Below are positions 45,937 through 55,443 of a stretch of 64,000 nucleotides of DNA, in pieces. The notes below the pieces were generated by a model. It had not been told where the DNA came from. It saw only the letters and a list, made by a program, of their open reading frames with translations, and searched no databases. The translations under genes and the position numbers were made by a program. Positions within the stretch are counted from its first letter, which is position 1. Every line of letters starts with the position of its first letter. The DNA is from an uncultured Roseovarius sp. (lineage in GTDB: Bacteria; Pseudomonadota; Alphaproteobacteria; Rhodobacterales; Rhodobacteraceae), in NCBI GenBank assembly GCA_951812895.1, contig OX638333.1:1664366-1728365 (forward strand), written 5' to 3'.

Positions 45937-46596
45937 ATGAACTCTCCCATTATCCAACTTTTGGTCCTTGCAGGAATCGCTGTTTTTCTGATTCTGCGGC
46001 TGAAAAACGTACTTGGGACTCGCGATGGGTTCGAAGGGCCGCCTCGTAGTGCGGCAGATTCTTCCACTGCGCGCCGTCAGGAGTTCGAAGTCATTGATGG
46101 TGGTCCCGACCGTGACATTACCGATCACGTTGCCGAGGATTCAGATGCCGCTGCGGCGTTGGCTGATATGAAGCAGGTGGATGAAACGTTTAACGTGACA
46201 GAGTTCCTGCAGGGCGCAAAAGGTGCCTACGAATGGATCCTTATGGCATTCGAGCGCGGTAACCTGGATGAAGTTGCCCCGTTTTTGTCTGAAGATGTTT
46301 ACGAAGCATTTGCGCAGGTCGTCGATTCAAGAGAAGATCAGGGACTGACAGTAGAGGCCGAGTTTGTCGGTGTTCGTGAAACAACATTGGCGGACGCACA
46401 GTTTGATTCCTCAACGCGCAAGGCCGAGATCACGGTCAGATTCATTGGCGAGTTGATTTCTGTTGTTAAAGACAACGCCGGAGAAATCGTAGAAGGCCAA
46501 CCTGATCAAGCCAAACGCCAAAAAGATGGCTGGACATTCGAACGCATCATGGGCGCAGACGATCCAAATTGGCGGCTTGTTGCGACGGGCGAATGA
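45937..46596 (+). CDS. timA: Tim44/TimA-family adaptor protein
   Basis: A 219-residue protein with one N-terminal membrane helix (about residues 3-20, IIQLLVLAGIAVFLILRL), a variable linker, and a C-terminal Tim44-like domain (about 80-219). That domain contains FLQGAKGAYEWILMAFERGNLDEVAPFLS and DGWTFERIMGADDPNWRL. Mitochondrial Tim44 shares this domain; the alphaproteobacterial protein is called TimA and is anchored in the inner membrane with an uncertain role in protein export or assembly. ATG at 45937 follows AAGAGGTG. Next comes mltA, overlapping by four bases. Confidence 0.9.
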   Translation: MNSPIIQLLVLAGIAVFLILRLKNVLGTRDGFEGPPRSAADSSTARRQEFEVIDGGPDRDITDHVAEDSDAAAALADMKQVDETFNVTEFLQGAKGAYEWILMAFERGNLDEVAPFLSEDVYEAFAQVVDSREDQGLTVEAEFVGVRETTLADAQFDSSTRKAEITVRFIGELISVVKDNAGEIVEGQPDQAKRQKDGWTFERIMGADDPNWRLVATGE

Positions 46597-47633
46597 AGCA
46601 GGGCTTTTGGGCGGCGATCTGGCTATCAATGATCGCGGTTACCAGCGCCGCCTCTGATACGGATGCGACACACCGTGTCGTTTCTTTTGCAGAACTTCAG
46701 GATTGGGAACTAGATGATCACCAAAAAGCGCTTGATACGTTTTTGGTGACCTGCCCTGATCTTCGGGATCCAGATTGGCAGTCTTTGTGCGCATTGGCAC
46801 AACAGAAACCAAACCCAAAAACCTATTTTGAATTGTTTTTTCGCCCGGTTCTGGTCGAAGACGGAAAAAATGCGCTCTTCACGGGGTATTTTGAACCTGA
46901 GCTTAATGGATCGACATCACCAAGCGGACGATATCGCTATCCGGTTTATCGCGAGCCACAGGTTGCCAAAATTACAAATCCCTGGCTCACGCGCGAAGAG
47001 ATTGAAACCGGCGACTTTATGACAGGCAAAGGGTACGAGATTGCTTGGGTTGATGACCCAGTTGAACTGTTCTTTCTTCAGATACAGGGATCAGGACGCA
47101 TACGGTTACCAAACGGGGGTGTTATCCGCGTTGGCTATGGCGGATCGAACGGACATGAGTACCGCTCGATAGGGGTCGAACTGGTCAGGCGCGGCATTTA
47201 CAAGCCACATCAGGTCTCTGCACAGGTCATAAAGAATTGGGTCAGGCGGAATCCTGTCGAGGGACAGAAATTGCTATTCCACAATCCGTCCTACGTGTTT
47301 TTCCGCAAACTCACCTCTGTCGCATCCGATAAAGGCCCGCTTGGCGCGATGAACCGGTCGGTAACAGGGGGGCGTACCGTTGCCGTAGATCCAAAGTTTG
47401 TTCCACTTGGCGCGCCGGTCTGGATCGAAAAGGGTGGAAACGATCCGATACGCCGTTTGATGGTGGCACAGGATACAGGATCTGCAATCAAAGGCGCGCA
47501 GCGGGCAGATATCTTTTTCGGAACAGGGGATGAGGCCGGACGCGCAGCTGGTCGTCTTCGCGATCCCGGTCGAATGCTTGTGCTCTTGCCAATTCAACGC
47601 GCATTTGCCGCTGCGACGGAGCCCTATCAGTGA
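46593..47633 (+). CDS. mltA: membrane-bound lytic murein transglycosylase A
   Basis: A 346-residue peptidoglycan lyase. It has a signal peptide (about 1-19, WAAIWLSMIAVTSA), the MltA domain with TGYFEPELNGS and FFLQIQGSGRIRLPNG, and the C-terminal 3D domain (DPKFVPLG, then AQDTGSAIKGAQRADIFFG) with its conserved aspartates. No lipobox is visible after the signal peptide, so it may be soluble in the periplasm rather than a lipoprotein as in E. coli. It overlaps timA by four bases and the Smr gene by four. Confidence 0.94.
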   Translation: MKQGFWAAIWLSMIAVTSAASDTDATHRVVSFAELQDWELDDHQKALDTFLVTCPDLRDPDWQSLCALAQQKPNPKTYFELFFRPVLVEDGKNALFTGYFEPELNGSTSPSGRYRYPVYREPQVAKITNPWLTREEIETGDFMTGKGYEIAWVDDPVELFFLQIQGSGRIRLPNGGVIRVGYGGSNGHEYRSIGVELVRRGIYKPHQVSAQVIKNWVRRNPVEGQKLLFHNPSYVFFRKLTSVASDKGPLGAMNRSVTGGRTVAVDPKFVPLGAPVWIEKGGNDPIRRLMVAQDTGSAIKGAQRADIFFGTGDEAGRAAGRLRDPGRMLVLLPIQRAFAAATEPYQ

Positions 47634-48214
47634 GCGGACGAAAACTAACTGAAGAAGATTTGAATCTTTGGCGACAGGTTGCACGAACCACCGAAAAACT
47701 GTTTCCGGATCGGCCGGTGAAAGAACTGCCGATCGCCAAATCTGATGATCCAGCGAAAGAACCGAAACCTGTGCTGTCCCCCTTTCGCGTTGGCCAAAAT
47801 TCAAAATCTGGTACGGGCGCAAACAACGTTCTGCCCGGATTATCTAGCCAGCTCGACACTGCGCCAGTTCGGATGGACAAAAAGGCCTTTGGCCGGATGA
47901 AACGGGGTAAACTTGTTCCCGAAGGTCGGATTGATCTTCACGGGATGACCCTGGATCAGGCGCATCCGGCGCTAACGGCATTCATCATGCGCGCACAGTC
48001 AGATCGCAAACGGCTTGTTCTTGTGATTACGGGCAAAGGTAAGTCCCGCGATGACGGTGGGCCGATTCCAGTGCGCCCGGGTGCACTTCGCCACAATGTT
48101 CCGCATTGGTTGTCAATTCCGCCGCTGGCACAGATCGTATTGCAGGTGAGTGAGGCGCATGGCCGTCACGGAGGCGGCGGGGCATATTATGTCTATCTAC
48201 GCCGTGGTCGGTAA
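47630..48214 (+). CDS. Smr-domain protein
   Basis: A 194-residue protein with a disordered N-terminal half and a C-terminal Smr domain (about 100-190). The domain shows IDLHGMTLDQAHPAL, TGKGKSR and PGALRHNVPHWL, then RHGGGGAYYVYLRR. Smr domains are nucleases or nucleic-acid binders; stand-alone forms act on RNA or stalled ribosomes. The start is a GTG overlapping the mltA stop by four bases, extending the timA-mltA-smr set. Its 3' end overlaps the converging MFS gene by 18 bases. Confidence 0.92.
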   Translation: MSGRKLTEEDLNLWRQVARTTEKLFPDRPVKELPIAKSDDPAKEPKPVLSPFRVGQNSKSGTGANNVLPGLSSQLDTAPVRMDKKAFGRMKRGKLVPEGRIDLHGMTLDQAHPALTAFIMRAQSDRKRLVLVITGKGKSRDDGGPIPVRPGALRHNVPHWLSIPPLAQIVLQVSEAHGRHGGGGAYYVYLRRGR

Positions 48215-49420
48215 CTGCGCTCTGTACTGTGCGATGCCATAGGTCACCATCATAATTGCAAACAGGAAATAGCCCGAAATCATTACGAATTGCGTTTCAA
48301 GACCGATTCCGCTGTCTATTCCGATACCTGTCAATCCCGGCCCAATTGCAGAACCGAGCACCATCATCGCTGCGGCCAGTGCTTTGATTGAACCAATGTA
48401 GCGGGTTCCATAAAACTCGGCCCAAAAAGCGCTGGGGACAGTGGTGTTGGCACCGACGGTAATCGAGAAAAAGAAAAACGCCACCAGCATGGAATTTAGT
48501 GAGTTTGCATAGGCAAACAGCGTGAATGCAATGACAATGGGTAGCTGAACAAATGGGAATGTGCGGGCGGCCCCAAACCGATCCACTGCCCAACCTGATC
48601 CAATCATCGCAGCGATGCTGATCACAGTATAAAACGGAAACATCGCCACAAACTCCACATGCGACATTTCTTTGATTTCTGCCAAATGCACCTGATGAAA
48701 GAAAAAGGCGGTGACAAAGGCCGAGGGTCCCAAAAGTGTCGGCAACATGTACCAGAACAAGGGATGGCGAATGGTTTCCATGCGTGTCCAGTGGTGGTCA
48801 GACATGCCCAGTGTTTGTGATGTCTCCGGCATGTTTTCTGGTGTGCGCTCTTCCCGAAGAAGGGCCAGCAAAAAGGGGATGCCGAACAGGCAGATTGCCG
48901 CCGAAACCATCCACAAGACCCGCCAGTCAAAATAGACAAGCAACGTCACGAAAATCAGCGGCAGCAACGCTTCGCCAAAGGAAAATCCCAATGTAGCCAA
49001 AGACAACGCTTTGCCACGGGATCGCGCGAACCAGCGCGCCATGGCAACCATGGCGATGTGGCTGCTCATCCCCTGGCCGGTAAACCGCAAAAAGAAGATG
49101 GCAAATGGCAGCATCCACCATACCGGTGTAATGGCCATCACGATACAAGCAAGCGCAGCAAGACCAAGGTTGACCGCCCCCAAAGACCGTGCGCGAAACC
49201 GGTCAGATAACCCCCCCGCCCAGACCATGACCAAAGCCGAAGCAGTGGTACCAACGGAATAAATTCCGCCCCATTGCCCATGGGTTAGGCCAAATTCAGC
49301 GCGAATTTCTCCGGCAAAAACAGAGATGAAAAAGGTTTGCCCGAAACTGGAAAGAAATGTCAGCAACACCCCAGCCGTCAACCAGGGTGCGTTGTCGCGA
49401 AGGAATACTTGAATCGTCAT
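48197..49420 (-). CDS. MFS transporter
   Basis: A 407-residue major facilitator superfamily protein with about 12 predicted membrane helices. The loop between helices 2 and 3 carries GGLSDRFRARSLG, the MFS motif. The substrate is unknown; the pattern fits the monocarboxylate/oxalate-formate-like branch loosely. It is alone on its strand, between the Smr gene and the capsule-export genes, and probably not part of the polysaccharide locus. Upstream, 49421-49515 holds nothing recognisable. Confidence 0.9.
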   Translation of the reverse strand: MTIQVFLRDNAPWLTAGVLLTFLSSFGQTFFISVFAGEIRAEFGLTHGQWGGIYSVGTTASALVMVWAGGLSDRFRARSLGAVNLGLAALACIVMAITPVWWMLPFAIFFLRFTGQGMSSHIAMVAMARWFARSRGKALSLATLGFSFGEALLPLIFVTLLVYFDWRVLWMVSAAICLFGIPFLLALLREERTPENMPETSQTLGMSDHHWTRMETIRHPLFWYMLPTLLGPSAFVTAFFFHQVHLAEIKEMSHVEFVAMFPFYTVISIAAMIGSGWAVDRFGAARTFPFVQLPIVIAFTLFAYANSLNSMLVAFFFFSITVGANTTVPSAFWAEFYGTRYIGSIKALAAAMMVLGSAIGPGLTGIGIDSGIGLETQFVMISGYFLFAIMMVTYGIAQYRAQLPTTA

Positions 49421-49515
49421 GTCCTTCTGTCACCTGAAATTGACGAGAAGGGAAGCCTTCTAAAGACTGGCAGGTAACTAAAGGGTGCTTTGACGTTGCC
49501 GCGACCATCATCGCC

Positions 49516-50199
49516 CTAAGCAGATGCGCAATGTCGAACGGGCGCATTCTCCATATTCCATTCGTGATGCGTGATCGCGTCGCGCACATCCGGATAGTAT
49601 GTGAAAGTCCCGTTTTCCAGAACCGCCCCGGCATCACACAGGTCACGGACCATTTTGTTTGAATGTGAGACGACAATTGCAGAAGATTTCTGCATCCGCT
49701 CCGAGAATAGCTTTTTTGCCTTCATCTTGAATTCGGCATCGCCAACCGATGTCACTTCGTCCACCAAATAAGTGTCAAATTTGATCCCCATAGAAATGCC
49801 AAACGCCAGCCGTGATCGCATTCCTGAAGAATAGGTGCGCAAGGGATGGTTTATCTGCGGCCCGATGTTTGCGAATTCGTCTACAAACGCCATCAGCTCG
49901 TCTGAATCTACACCATACACCCGTGCGATGAAGCGCGTGTTCTGGGCTCCGGAAAGTTCATTGTGAAAACTACCCGCAAATCCAACGGGCCAGGACACGG
50001 TTCCGATTGAGGTGATAGTTCCGAAATCGGGCCTCATCACCCCGGAAATCATGCGAAGAAGTGTCGATTTTCCAGACCCGTTTCTGCCCAGCAAGGCCAC
50101 GCTGACACAGGTAGGAAAAATGGCATTCACACCTGCCGCAACTGTTGTGTGGTGGCCCGCTTCTACAAATGTCTTCCACACGTTGACCAGCTCAATCAT
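49516..50199 (-). CDS. capsular polysaccharide export ABC transporter, ATPase (KpsT-like)
   Basis: A 227-residue ATPase of the polysaccharide exporter class. It has Walker A LLGRNGSGKST, signature YSSGMRSRLAF, Walker B TYLVDEVTSVGD and an H-loop VVSHSNKM. The Asp after the Walker B region and the small size match KpsT/CtrD. With KpsM it should move a lipid-linked or finished polysaccharide across the inner membrane. ATG at 50199 is preferred with AGAGG upstream. kpsE follows upstream on the same strand, but the KpsM-type permease is on the other strand 2.4 kb away. Confidence 0.93.
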   Translation of the reverse strand: MIELVNVWKTFVEAGHHTTVAAGVNAIFPTCVSVALLGRNGSGKSTLLRMISGVMRPDFGTITSIGTVSWPVGFAGSFHNELSGAQNTRFIARVYGVDSDELMAFVDEFANIGPQINHPLRTYSSGMRSRLAFGISMGIKFDTYLVDEVTSVGDAEFKMKAKKLFSERMQKSSAIVVSHSNKMVRDLCDAGAVLENGTFTYYPDVRDAITHHEWNMENAPVRHCASA

Positions 50200-50208
50200 G
50201 ACCAACCT

Positions 50209-51525
50209 CTACCTACGGTCCTTGATCGCGTACAAAAGTAGCACAGCCGTAGCCCAGCTCAGGAAAATGAAAACCGTGCTTATCAGGATGATCGATTGTT
50301 TCTTCGGATAGGTAGAGCGTTCTGCAAGGGTCGGAGAAATGAACGGGGCAAGGTACCGGCTCTGACGTTGCGCCTCGGCCTTTGCCTGATCATGGGCCGC
50401 GAGTGCGGACAGATAGGATTCTTGTGCAAATTCCAGATCAACGGCCAGTTCTTCGTAGTCGCCTACTAAAACTGAATATGCCTTGCCCGAAACAGATCCT
50501 GCCTGAGCAAATTTTTGTCGCTCTTCATCAATTCGGGCGCTGATGACTTTAACTTTTCGTTCTGCCTGCAGCACCCTTGGGTCCTTGCTCGACGTGGTGA
50601 CGGACAGCAAGTCCAGCTCAATGGACGCCTCGATCAGCTGTTGTTGCAGGGTATTCAACAGGCCGACTTGCCCAAGAATGTCGCTCTCTGGATCAACAAG
50701 CCGATGTTCAGTTCTGAATTCGGTAATGGACCGCCTTGCATTCTTTAGTCTTGAAATTGCGACCTCTAATTCTTCTCGCGAATAGCGCGTGGCATCATCC
50801 CGCGCTATGGCGCTCAGTTCGTTTATCTTGGCAGAGCTTTCTTCAAAGATTAATCGTGCTATTTGCTGCGCATCATCCGGATTGAATGCAAAAACCCGCA
50901 GCTCTAACAGGCCAGCCGTTGAATCGTAGTTGATCTTCACCATTCTGGCCCAATATCTGACCAAATCTTCGATCGACCCTGCCGTATCAAAGGTAAAGAT
51001 TGGGTCGTTTTCGGGTGTTGAGTATAGCGAACGCAAATCAATTTTCTGATTGATCTGCGCTACGAGTTCCTGGCCTTGGATGAATTCATAGAGAATATCC
51101 GTGTCGGTCGAACTTGCACTGGAGTGCTGTGTCAAACCGCCCAGAATTCCCAATGACTGAGACATTTCTTCGGTGCGCACCGAAAATCCCACATGGCTGA
51201 CGAATTGATCAGCGGCACGATGTTCCAGATACCACCAGGTAATGAACACAGGCAGGGCAACAAATATGAATAAACTTGAAATCACCCCCCAATGTCGTCG
51301 ACGTGGCCGTGCGGCTTGGGCCGGTGGAGAAACATTGATTGCTTCTATGACCTTGCGCGCTCGTTCAGATTCTTCTGCATTGCGCCGGGCAATCTCTTCT
51401 CGTTTCACCTTATGCGGATTGATTGGTTTGCCACGAAGTTCCCGCAACTTTCCCTGATCCGGAAATGGCCGTTCGCTGACCGGTTTCATTTGAGTAAGAA
51501 ACTGGGCTGATTTTTCGGTCTTCAC
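50209..51525 (-). CDS. capsule export inner-membrane protein (KpsE/CtrB-like)
   Basis: A 438-residue co-polymerase/export protein of the PCP-3 type. It has an N-terminal cytosolic region of about 75 residues rich in Arg, Lys and Glu, a membrane helix (about 79-100), a long periplasmic part with coiled coil (about 225-345) and a second membrane helix near the C-terminus (about 410-432). The pattern around QFVSHVGFSVRTEE is typical. KpsE spans the periplasm towards the outer-membrane channel KpsD, which is not in the window. The charged N-terminal extension is longer than in E. coli KpsE. The start is GTG. Confidence 0.9.
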   Translation of the reverse strand: MKTEKSAQFLTQMKPVSERPFPDQGKLRELRGKPINPHKVKREEIARRNAEESERARKVIEAINVSPPAQAARPRRRHWGVISSLFIFVALPVFITWWYLEHRAADQFVSHVGFSVRTEEMSQSLGILGGLTQHSSASSTDTDILYEFIQGQELVAQINQKIDLRSLYSTPENDPIFTFDTAGSIEDLVRYWARMVKINYDSTAGLLELRVFAFNPDDAQQIARLIFEESSAKINELSAIARDDATRYSREELEVAISRLKNARRSITEFRTEHRLVDPESDILGQVGLLNTLQQQLIEASIELDLLSVTTSSKDPRVLQAERKVKVISARIDEERQKFAQAGSVSGKAYSVLVGDYEELAVDLEFAQESYLSALAAHDQAKAEAQRQSRYLAPFISPTLAERSTYPKKQSIILISTVFIFLSWATAVLLLYAIKDRR

Positions 51526-51604
51526 AGCTATGCCTTTATCGTCACGAAGGAGATGGTTGAAATCCTTCGATATACCTTCAGACTTTCAATTTACTTAAAC
51601 TGAA

Positions 51605-51627
51605 CCCCGGGCTTTCGATCACCGGGG
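51605..51627. repeat. inverted repeat in the divergent capsule-gene gap
   Basis: CCCCGG (51605-51610) and CCGGGG (51622-51627) form a six-bp stem with an 11-base loop, between the kpsE-like gene and the first sulfotransferase. It has no T-tract. It may be a regulator site; the 244-bp gap shows no other clear motif. Confidence 0.3.
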
Positions 51628-51769
51628 ATTAAACGCCCTGTAAATATTTCGGCGTTATCAAACCCAAGTGATTGGTGTTCTGCATCTGGCAAAACTCTGG
51701 CTGATCGACAGATGCGGACTGGAAAATTTACAGAACAGAAAAGCATAGGGTTTTAAAACAGGTGATCCG

Positions 51770-52534
51770 GTGAAAGACATAGTGCTTTGCGCGACCCAGA
51801 GATGCGGCTCTACGATGGTGGTCGAAGATATGCGCAACACGGGTGTTATGGGTCAACCTGAAGAATGGTTTATCCCCTGGGACCCTGCAAAAAACACGAC
51901 GAACTGGGAAAAAGCGCTCTCATCTGTCCGAAAGCGCGCGACTGGTGAAAATGGTGTGCTGGCGATCAAGGTGATGGCAAACCAACTTTACAACGTCGAC
52001 GCCTGTTTAAAAACGTTCATCGGCGGGCCGGATGGCGAGTGCTGTTCCCGTGTCGCGAAGGAGTTTGAAAACGCAGTCTGGGTTAAACTTACGCGCCGTG
52101 ACATTGTTGGTCAGGCGATATCGCGGGTGATGTCACGGCAAACAGGTATCAATCATGCGACCGCGGCCGCCGAAGATGCGCATTTTGCGGGCAATCTACA
52201 GGCCGGATATCAGAAAGACTATAACAAAGGCACGGTCTACCGCTATGGCGCGATCCTACGTGAAACCACCGCCATAACATTGGAAAACTTGGCATGGGAT
52301 CGGTTTTTTGCAGCGAATCAGATCTCCTTCAAAGAGATATTTTATGAGGACATCGCAGACGATACCTACATGTCGCATCTCGATGTGATTGCCGAAATGG
52401 CAGGAATTGACGGCCCAATACCCAAGTTCAGGCGCAAGCTTGTAAAACTGGCCAATGGAAAAAACAGGAAGTGGCGTAACCAATTTTTTGCAGACGCCGC
52501 TGCCCGAAATTTTCGCGCAAAATCGCGATCCTGA
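51770..52534 (+). CDS. Stf0-type sulfotransferase
   Basis: A 254-residue PAPS-dependent sulfotransferase. The 5'-phosphosulfate loop is CATQRCGSTMV at residues 7-17 and the 3'-phosphate region is KLTRRDIVGQAIS near residue 110. Similarity is to the Stf0 family, whose founding member sulfates trehalose in mycobacteria. Here it is the first gene of a plus-strand block followed by a KpsM-type permease and two more polysaccharide genes, so a sugar residue of the exported glycan is the likely acceptor. The start is GTG. Confidence 0.9.
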   Translation: MKDIVLCATQRCGSTMVVEDMRNTGVMGQPEEWFIPWDPAKNTTNWEKALSSVRKRATGENGVLAIKVMANQLYNVDACLKTFIGGPDGECCSRVAKEFENAVWVKLTRRDIVGQAISRVMSRQTGINHATAAAEDAHFAGNLQAGYQKDYNKGTVYRYGAILRETTAITLENLAWDRFFAANQISFKEIFYEDIADDTYMSHLDVIAEMAGIDGPIPKFRRKLVKLANGKNRKWRNQFFADAAARNFRAKSRS

Positions 52535-52609
52535 GTCCCCGCTAGAATTTTCAGAAATGCCGCGGTGAAGTTGACGTAATTTTATCAAATTGCTGATTAC
52601 AACTTGGTC

Positions 52610-53437
52610 ATGAGCACCACCAACAGACCCGAATTTGTCGTGACCGCCAAAACATTGGCCACACAGGTCCGCTACTTACGAACAGTTCGCTCAATTGGCG
52701 CCCTCGCTATGCGAGAGATGTCGACCACCTATGGTAAATCCCCCGGCGGTTATTTCTGGTCGGTTGTCGAACCGGTTGCAGGCATTGCGCTGTTATCCGT
52801 GGTATTTTCAATTGCGCTGCGATCGCCCCCTTTGGGCGTCAACTTTCAAATTTACTTCGCAACCGGGTTTCTGCCTTTTATTTTTTATCGCGAGATTGAA
52901 ACCAAATGCACCGGTGCCATCCGGTTTTCCCGGACGCTGCTGCTGTATCCTGGCGTGACTTACGTGGATTCAATTATCGCGCGCGCAATCCTGACTACTT
53001 TAACTCAAATGCTTATATTTTACCTGGTGATGGGTGGCGTATTGGCATTCTGGGAAACGCGAACATCGGTCGACCCAACATTGGTGTTGTCGAGCCTTGG
53101 TGCGGCACTTTTATTGGGCGTCGGTGTCGGAACGTTAAATTGCTACCTCACAGCGGTCGCCCCGGTATGGCAGCACGTCTGGTCGGTGCTCAATCGACCA
53201 CTGATCATTTTGTCCAGCGTGATTTTTCTTCACGACAACATTCCCGAACCCTGGAAATCCTATCTTGAATGGAACCCGCTCGTTCACATTGTGGGCCAGA
53301 TGCGGTGCGGATTTTTTCCGAATTACCGGGGTGAATACATTGACATGCTTTATCCCTGTGGAATTGGCCTGTTGTTTCTGGTGGTTGGGTTGGTCCTGCT
53401 GAACCGCTTCAATCGTGACATCGTTAACGCGCTCTAA
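52610..53437 (+). CDS. capsular polysaccharide export ABC transporter, permease (KpsM-like)
   Basis: A 275-residue ABC-2 type permease with about six membrane segments. The N-terminal REMSTTYGKSPGGYFWSVVEP motif and the GFLPFIFY segment are characteristic of KpsM/CtrC. It should pair with the KpsT-like ATPase at 49516. Separation from the ATPase gene and location on the other strand is unusual, since kpsM and kpsT normally adjoin. ATG at 52610 is preferred over a TTG at 52604. The next gene starts two bases downstream. Confidence 0.92.
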   Translation: MSTTNRPEFVVTAKTLATQVRYLRTVRSIGALAMREMSTTYGKSPGGYFWSVVEPVAGIALLSVVFSIALRSPPLGVNFQIYFATGFLPFIFYREIETKCTGAIRFSRTLLLYPGVTYVDSIIARAILTTLTQMLIFYLVMGGVLAFWETRTSVDPTLVLSSLGAALLLGVGVGTLNCYLTAVAPVWQHVWSVLNRPLIILSSVIFLHDNIPEPWKSYLEWNPLVHIVGQMRCGFFPNYRGEYIDMLYPCGIGLLFLVVGLVLLNRFNRDIVNAL

Positions 53438-53439
53438 AT

Positions 53440-54363
53440 ATGACCTATCCTCATATCTCGATCCTCATGGCTACCTTTAACGGCGGCAAATTTCTGTCTG
53501 AACAGCTGCAATCGATCGTTGATCAGACACACACGAACTGGTCGCTTTGGATAGGTGATGACGGGTCGACTGATGATACACTGCAAATCGTTACGGAGTT
53601 TGCCAATTCAAATCCGCTCCGGGACATCACAATTATACGGCAACCGGGGCTTGGAGCAGGTCAGAATTTTATGTCCCTGTCCCGATGTTCACACCTGCCA
53701 ACAGGGATGATTGCGTTCGCCGATCAGGATGATGTTTGGTTGCCAGACAGGCTGGCCCGAGGTGTGTCTGCATTGCGCGCGTTTGCATCAAAACCAGCGC
53801 TCTATGGAAGCAGAACGCTCATCGTCGATGAACGGTTAAATCATCGGGGGCTTTCTCCGCTGCATAACCGGCCCCCTGGATTTCGCAACGCGATTGTTCA
53901 AAGCATTGCAGGCGGAAATACGATGCTGCTCAATCAGGCCGCACGTGATCTATTGAAAGCAATCCCGCAGGACATTCACATTTCCATGCATGATTGGTGG
54001 GCGTATCAAATTGTTTCTGCAGCCGGTGGAACAGTGGTCTACGATCCGACGCCAACCCTCTGTTACCGGCAACACGCGAACAACCTGGTCGGTGCGAACC
54101 GCGGCGCTTTGGCTCAGATGCGCCGCATGCACGCCGTGGTCAGAAATCGGCTCAGGGATTGGAACACCCGGAATCTGAATGCTCTGGATTTGTGCAGAAA
54201 CTTCATCACCAAGGAAAATCAAAAACTGCTCAATGCGTTTCACGAAGTGCGCAGTCACACAGGTCATCGGGCCGTTCGCATGCTTCGCAATTCCGGGATC
54301 CATCGTCAAACCGGTGTTGGGGACAAATCCCTGAAGTTAGCGGCGTTCGTAGGCAAACTTTAA
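53440..54363 (+). CDS. family 2 glycosyltransferase
   Basis: A 307-residue GT-A fold glycosyltransferase. The N-terminal nucleotide-binding part has SILMATFNGGKFL and GDDGSTDDT, with the DQDDVW motif (DxD equivalent) near residue 97. These features match the rhamnosyltransferase-like GT2 branch, but donor and acceptor are not proven. It lacks membrane segments. It immediately follows the KpsM-like gene, so the two are cotranscribed and probably serve the same polysaccharide. Confidence 0.9.
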   Translation: MTYPHISILMATFNGGKFLSEQLQSIVDQTHTNWSLWIGDDGSTDDTLQIVTEFANSNPLRDITIIRQPGLGAGQNFMSLSRCSHLPTGMIAFADQDDVWLPDRLARGVSALRAFASKPALYGSRTLIVDERLNHRGLSPLHNRPPGFRNAIVQSIAGGNTMLLNQAARDLLKAIPQDIHISMHDWWAYQIVSAAGGTVVYDPTPTLCYRQHANNLVGANRGALAQMRRMHAVVRNRLRDWNTRNLNALDLCRNFITKENQKLLNAFHEVRSHTGHRAVRMLRNSGIHRQTGVGDKSLKLAAFVGKL

Positions 54364-54420
54364 GACAGGCCGACCGCCAGATTGACTTGGTAAATGGATG
54401 CTGAAAAGGACAGGCTGAGC

Positions 54421-55443
54421 ATGAAAAGAATTACAGTGAACCCAACACACCCAAAGCCGTTTACGCTTGTGTTCCCACATATCCCCAAGACAGGTGGCAC
54501 AACACTGCTGTACCACTTCCGGCGCAATTTCGGAGATGACGCAATCATGTCCTATGGGCCTTTCAATCGCATGACGCGGTTCTTTGCCAATCAATTCCAA
54601 TTTGAGGAAATGTGCTCTGCTGAAGTTAACAAGCTTCGAGTAGTACAGGGCCATGGTGTTTGTGACAAAACACTCTCTTTGATCCGCCATGGTCCGGTCC
54701 GCCTATTGGTGGTACTTAGGCATCCAGTTAGCCTGATCAGATCACGATATCACCACCGCAAAACAGCGCTTTCAAAACGCGGTGTGGGGCTGAGTTCATC
54801 AGAGTTTATGGCCTCCGAGCCGGAGAACTTTATGACAACTCTGCTGTTGCAAAAATTTGGTGCGCTTGCCGATCCTAATGTACGCTCCCCGAGGGGTCGG
54901 GTTGTTTCGATCTTACGTAAATTCGACTACGTCTTCACAACGGAATCATTGGACCAACAAATGCAAGGGTTGGCACGAGATCTGACATTACTTGGTCCGC
55001 TTGAACGACGACGCGTTGCCGAAAAGAAAGAATCTCTCGATCTGTCAAATGACGAAATCGAGCAACGTAATCCAATCGACCTAGAGCTTTTTGAAATGGC
55101 GAATAAGAAGCTGGATCAGCAAGGGCGACACAATCCATTTGGTGGCGGCAAAGCGGCACGCGTCCGAGCGATTACCCAGTTGCAGAGCTCTTCAATGGAA
55201 AGGTCTCATGAACGGGTTTATCAAGAGCTCTCGCAGGCGCTTTGCCAGAATTTGCGGGCAGAAGCGGCGATTGCAAAGCTTAATATCGATTCCAAAATAG
55301 CACTACGGCATCCAAGAAAATTTCAGGAAGTTCTTAAACAGAACTGGGAAACCTACGCGGCGACACTCCCTGCTGAAAGGGTATTGATTTCCAAAAACTG
55401 GCTCGCACGCTGGCAGGCAAACAATCTCTGCTCCACTGTCTAG
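54421..55443 (+). CDS. sulfotransferase-family protein
   Basis: A 340-residue protein with sulfotransferase motifs: FPHIPKTGGTTLLYHF near residue 20 for the 5'-phosphosulfate loop and VVLRHPVSLIRSRYHH near residue 98 for the 3'-phosphate. This HIPKTGG type resembles family 2 (heparan/uronosyl) sulfotransferases, which act on polysaccharides. The start is uncertain: ATG at 54394 is also in frame. It is the second sulfotransferase of this locus and differs clearly from the Stf0-type one. Its 3' end overlaps that of the converging SDR gene by four bases. Confidence 0.87.
   Translation: MKRITVNPTHPKPFTLVFPHIPKTGGTTLLYHFRRNFGDDAIMSYGPFNRMTRFFANQFQFEEMCSAEVNKLRVVQGHGVCDKTLSLIRHGPVRLLVVLRHPVSLIRSRYHHRKTALSKRGVGLSSSEFMASEPENFMTTLLLQKFGALADPNVRSPRGRVVSILRKFDYVFTTESLDQQMQGLARDLTLLGPLERRRVAEKKESLDLSNDEIEQRNPIDLELFEMANKKLDQQGRHNPFGGGKAARVRAITQLQSSSMERSHERVYQELSQALCQNLRAEAAIAKLNIDSKIALRHPRKFQEVLKQNWETYAATLPAERVLISKNWLARWQANNLCSTV

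Noticed and set aside
51690-51710. CTGGCAAAACTCTGGCT as a sigma-54 promoter
   Set aside because: The -12 half lacks the required TTGC; TGGC is found instead, and no enhancer-binding regulator is nearby.
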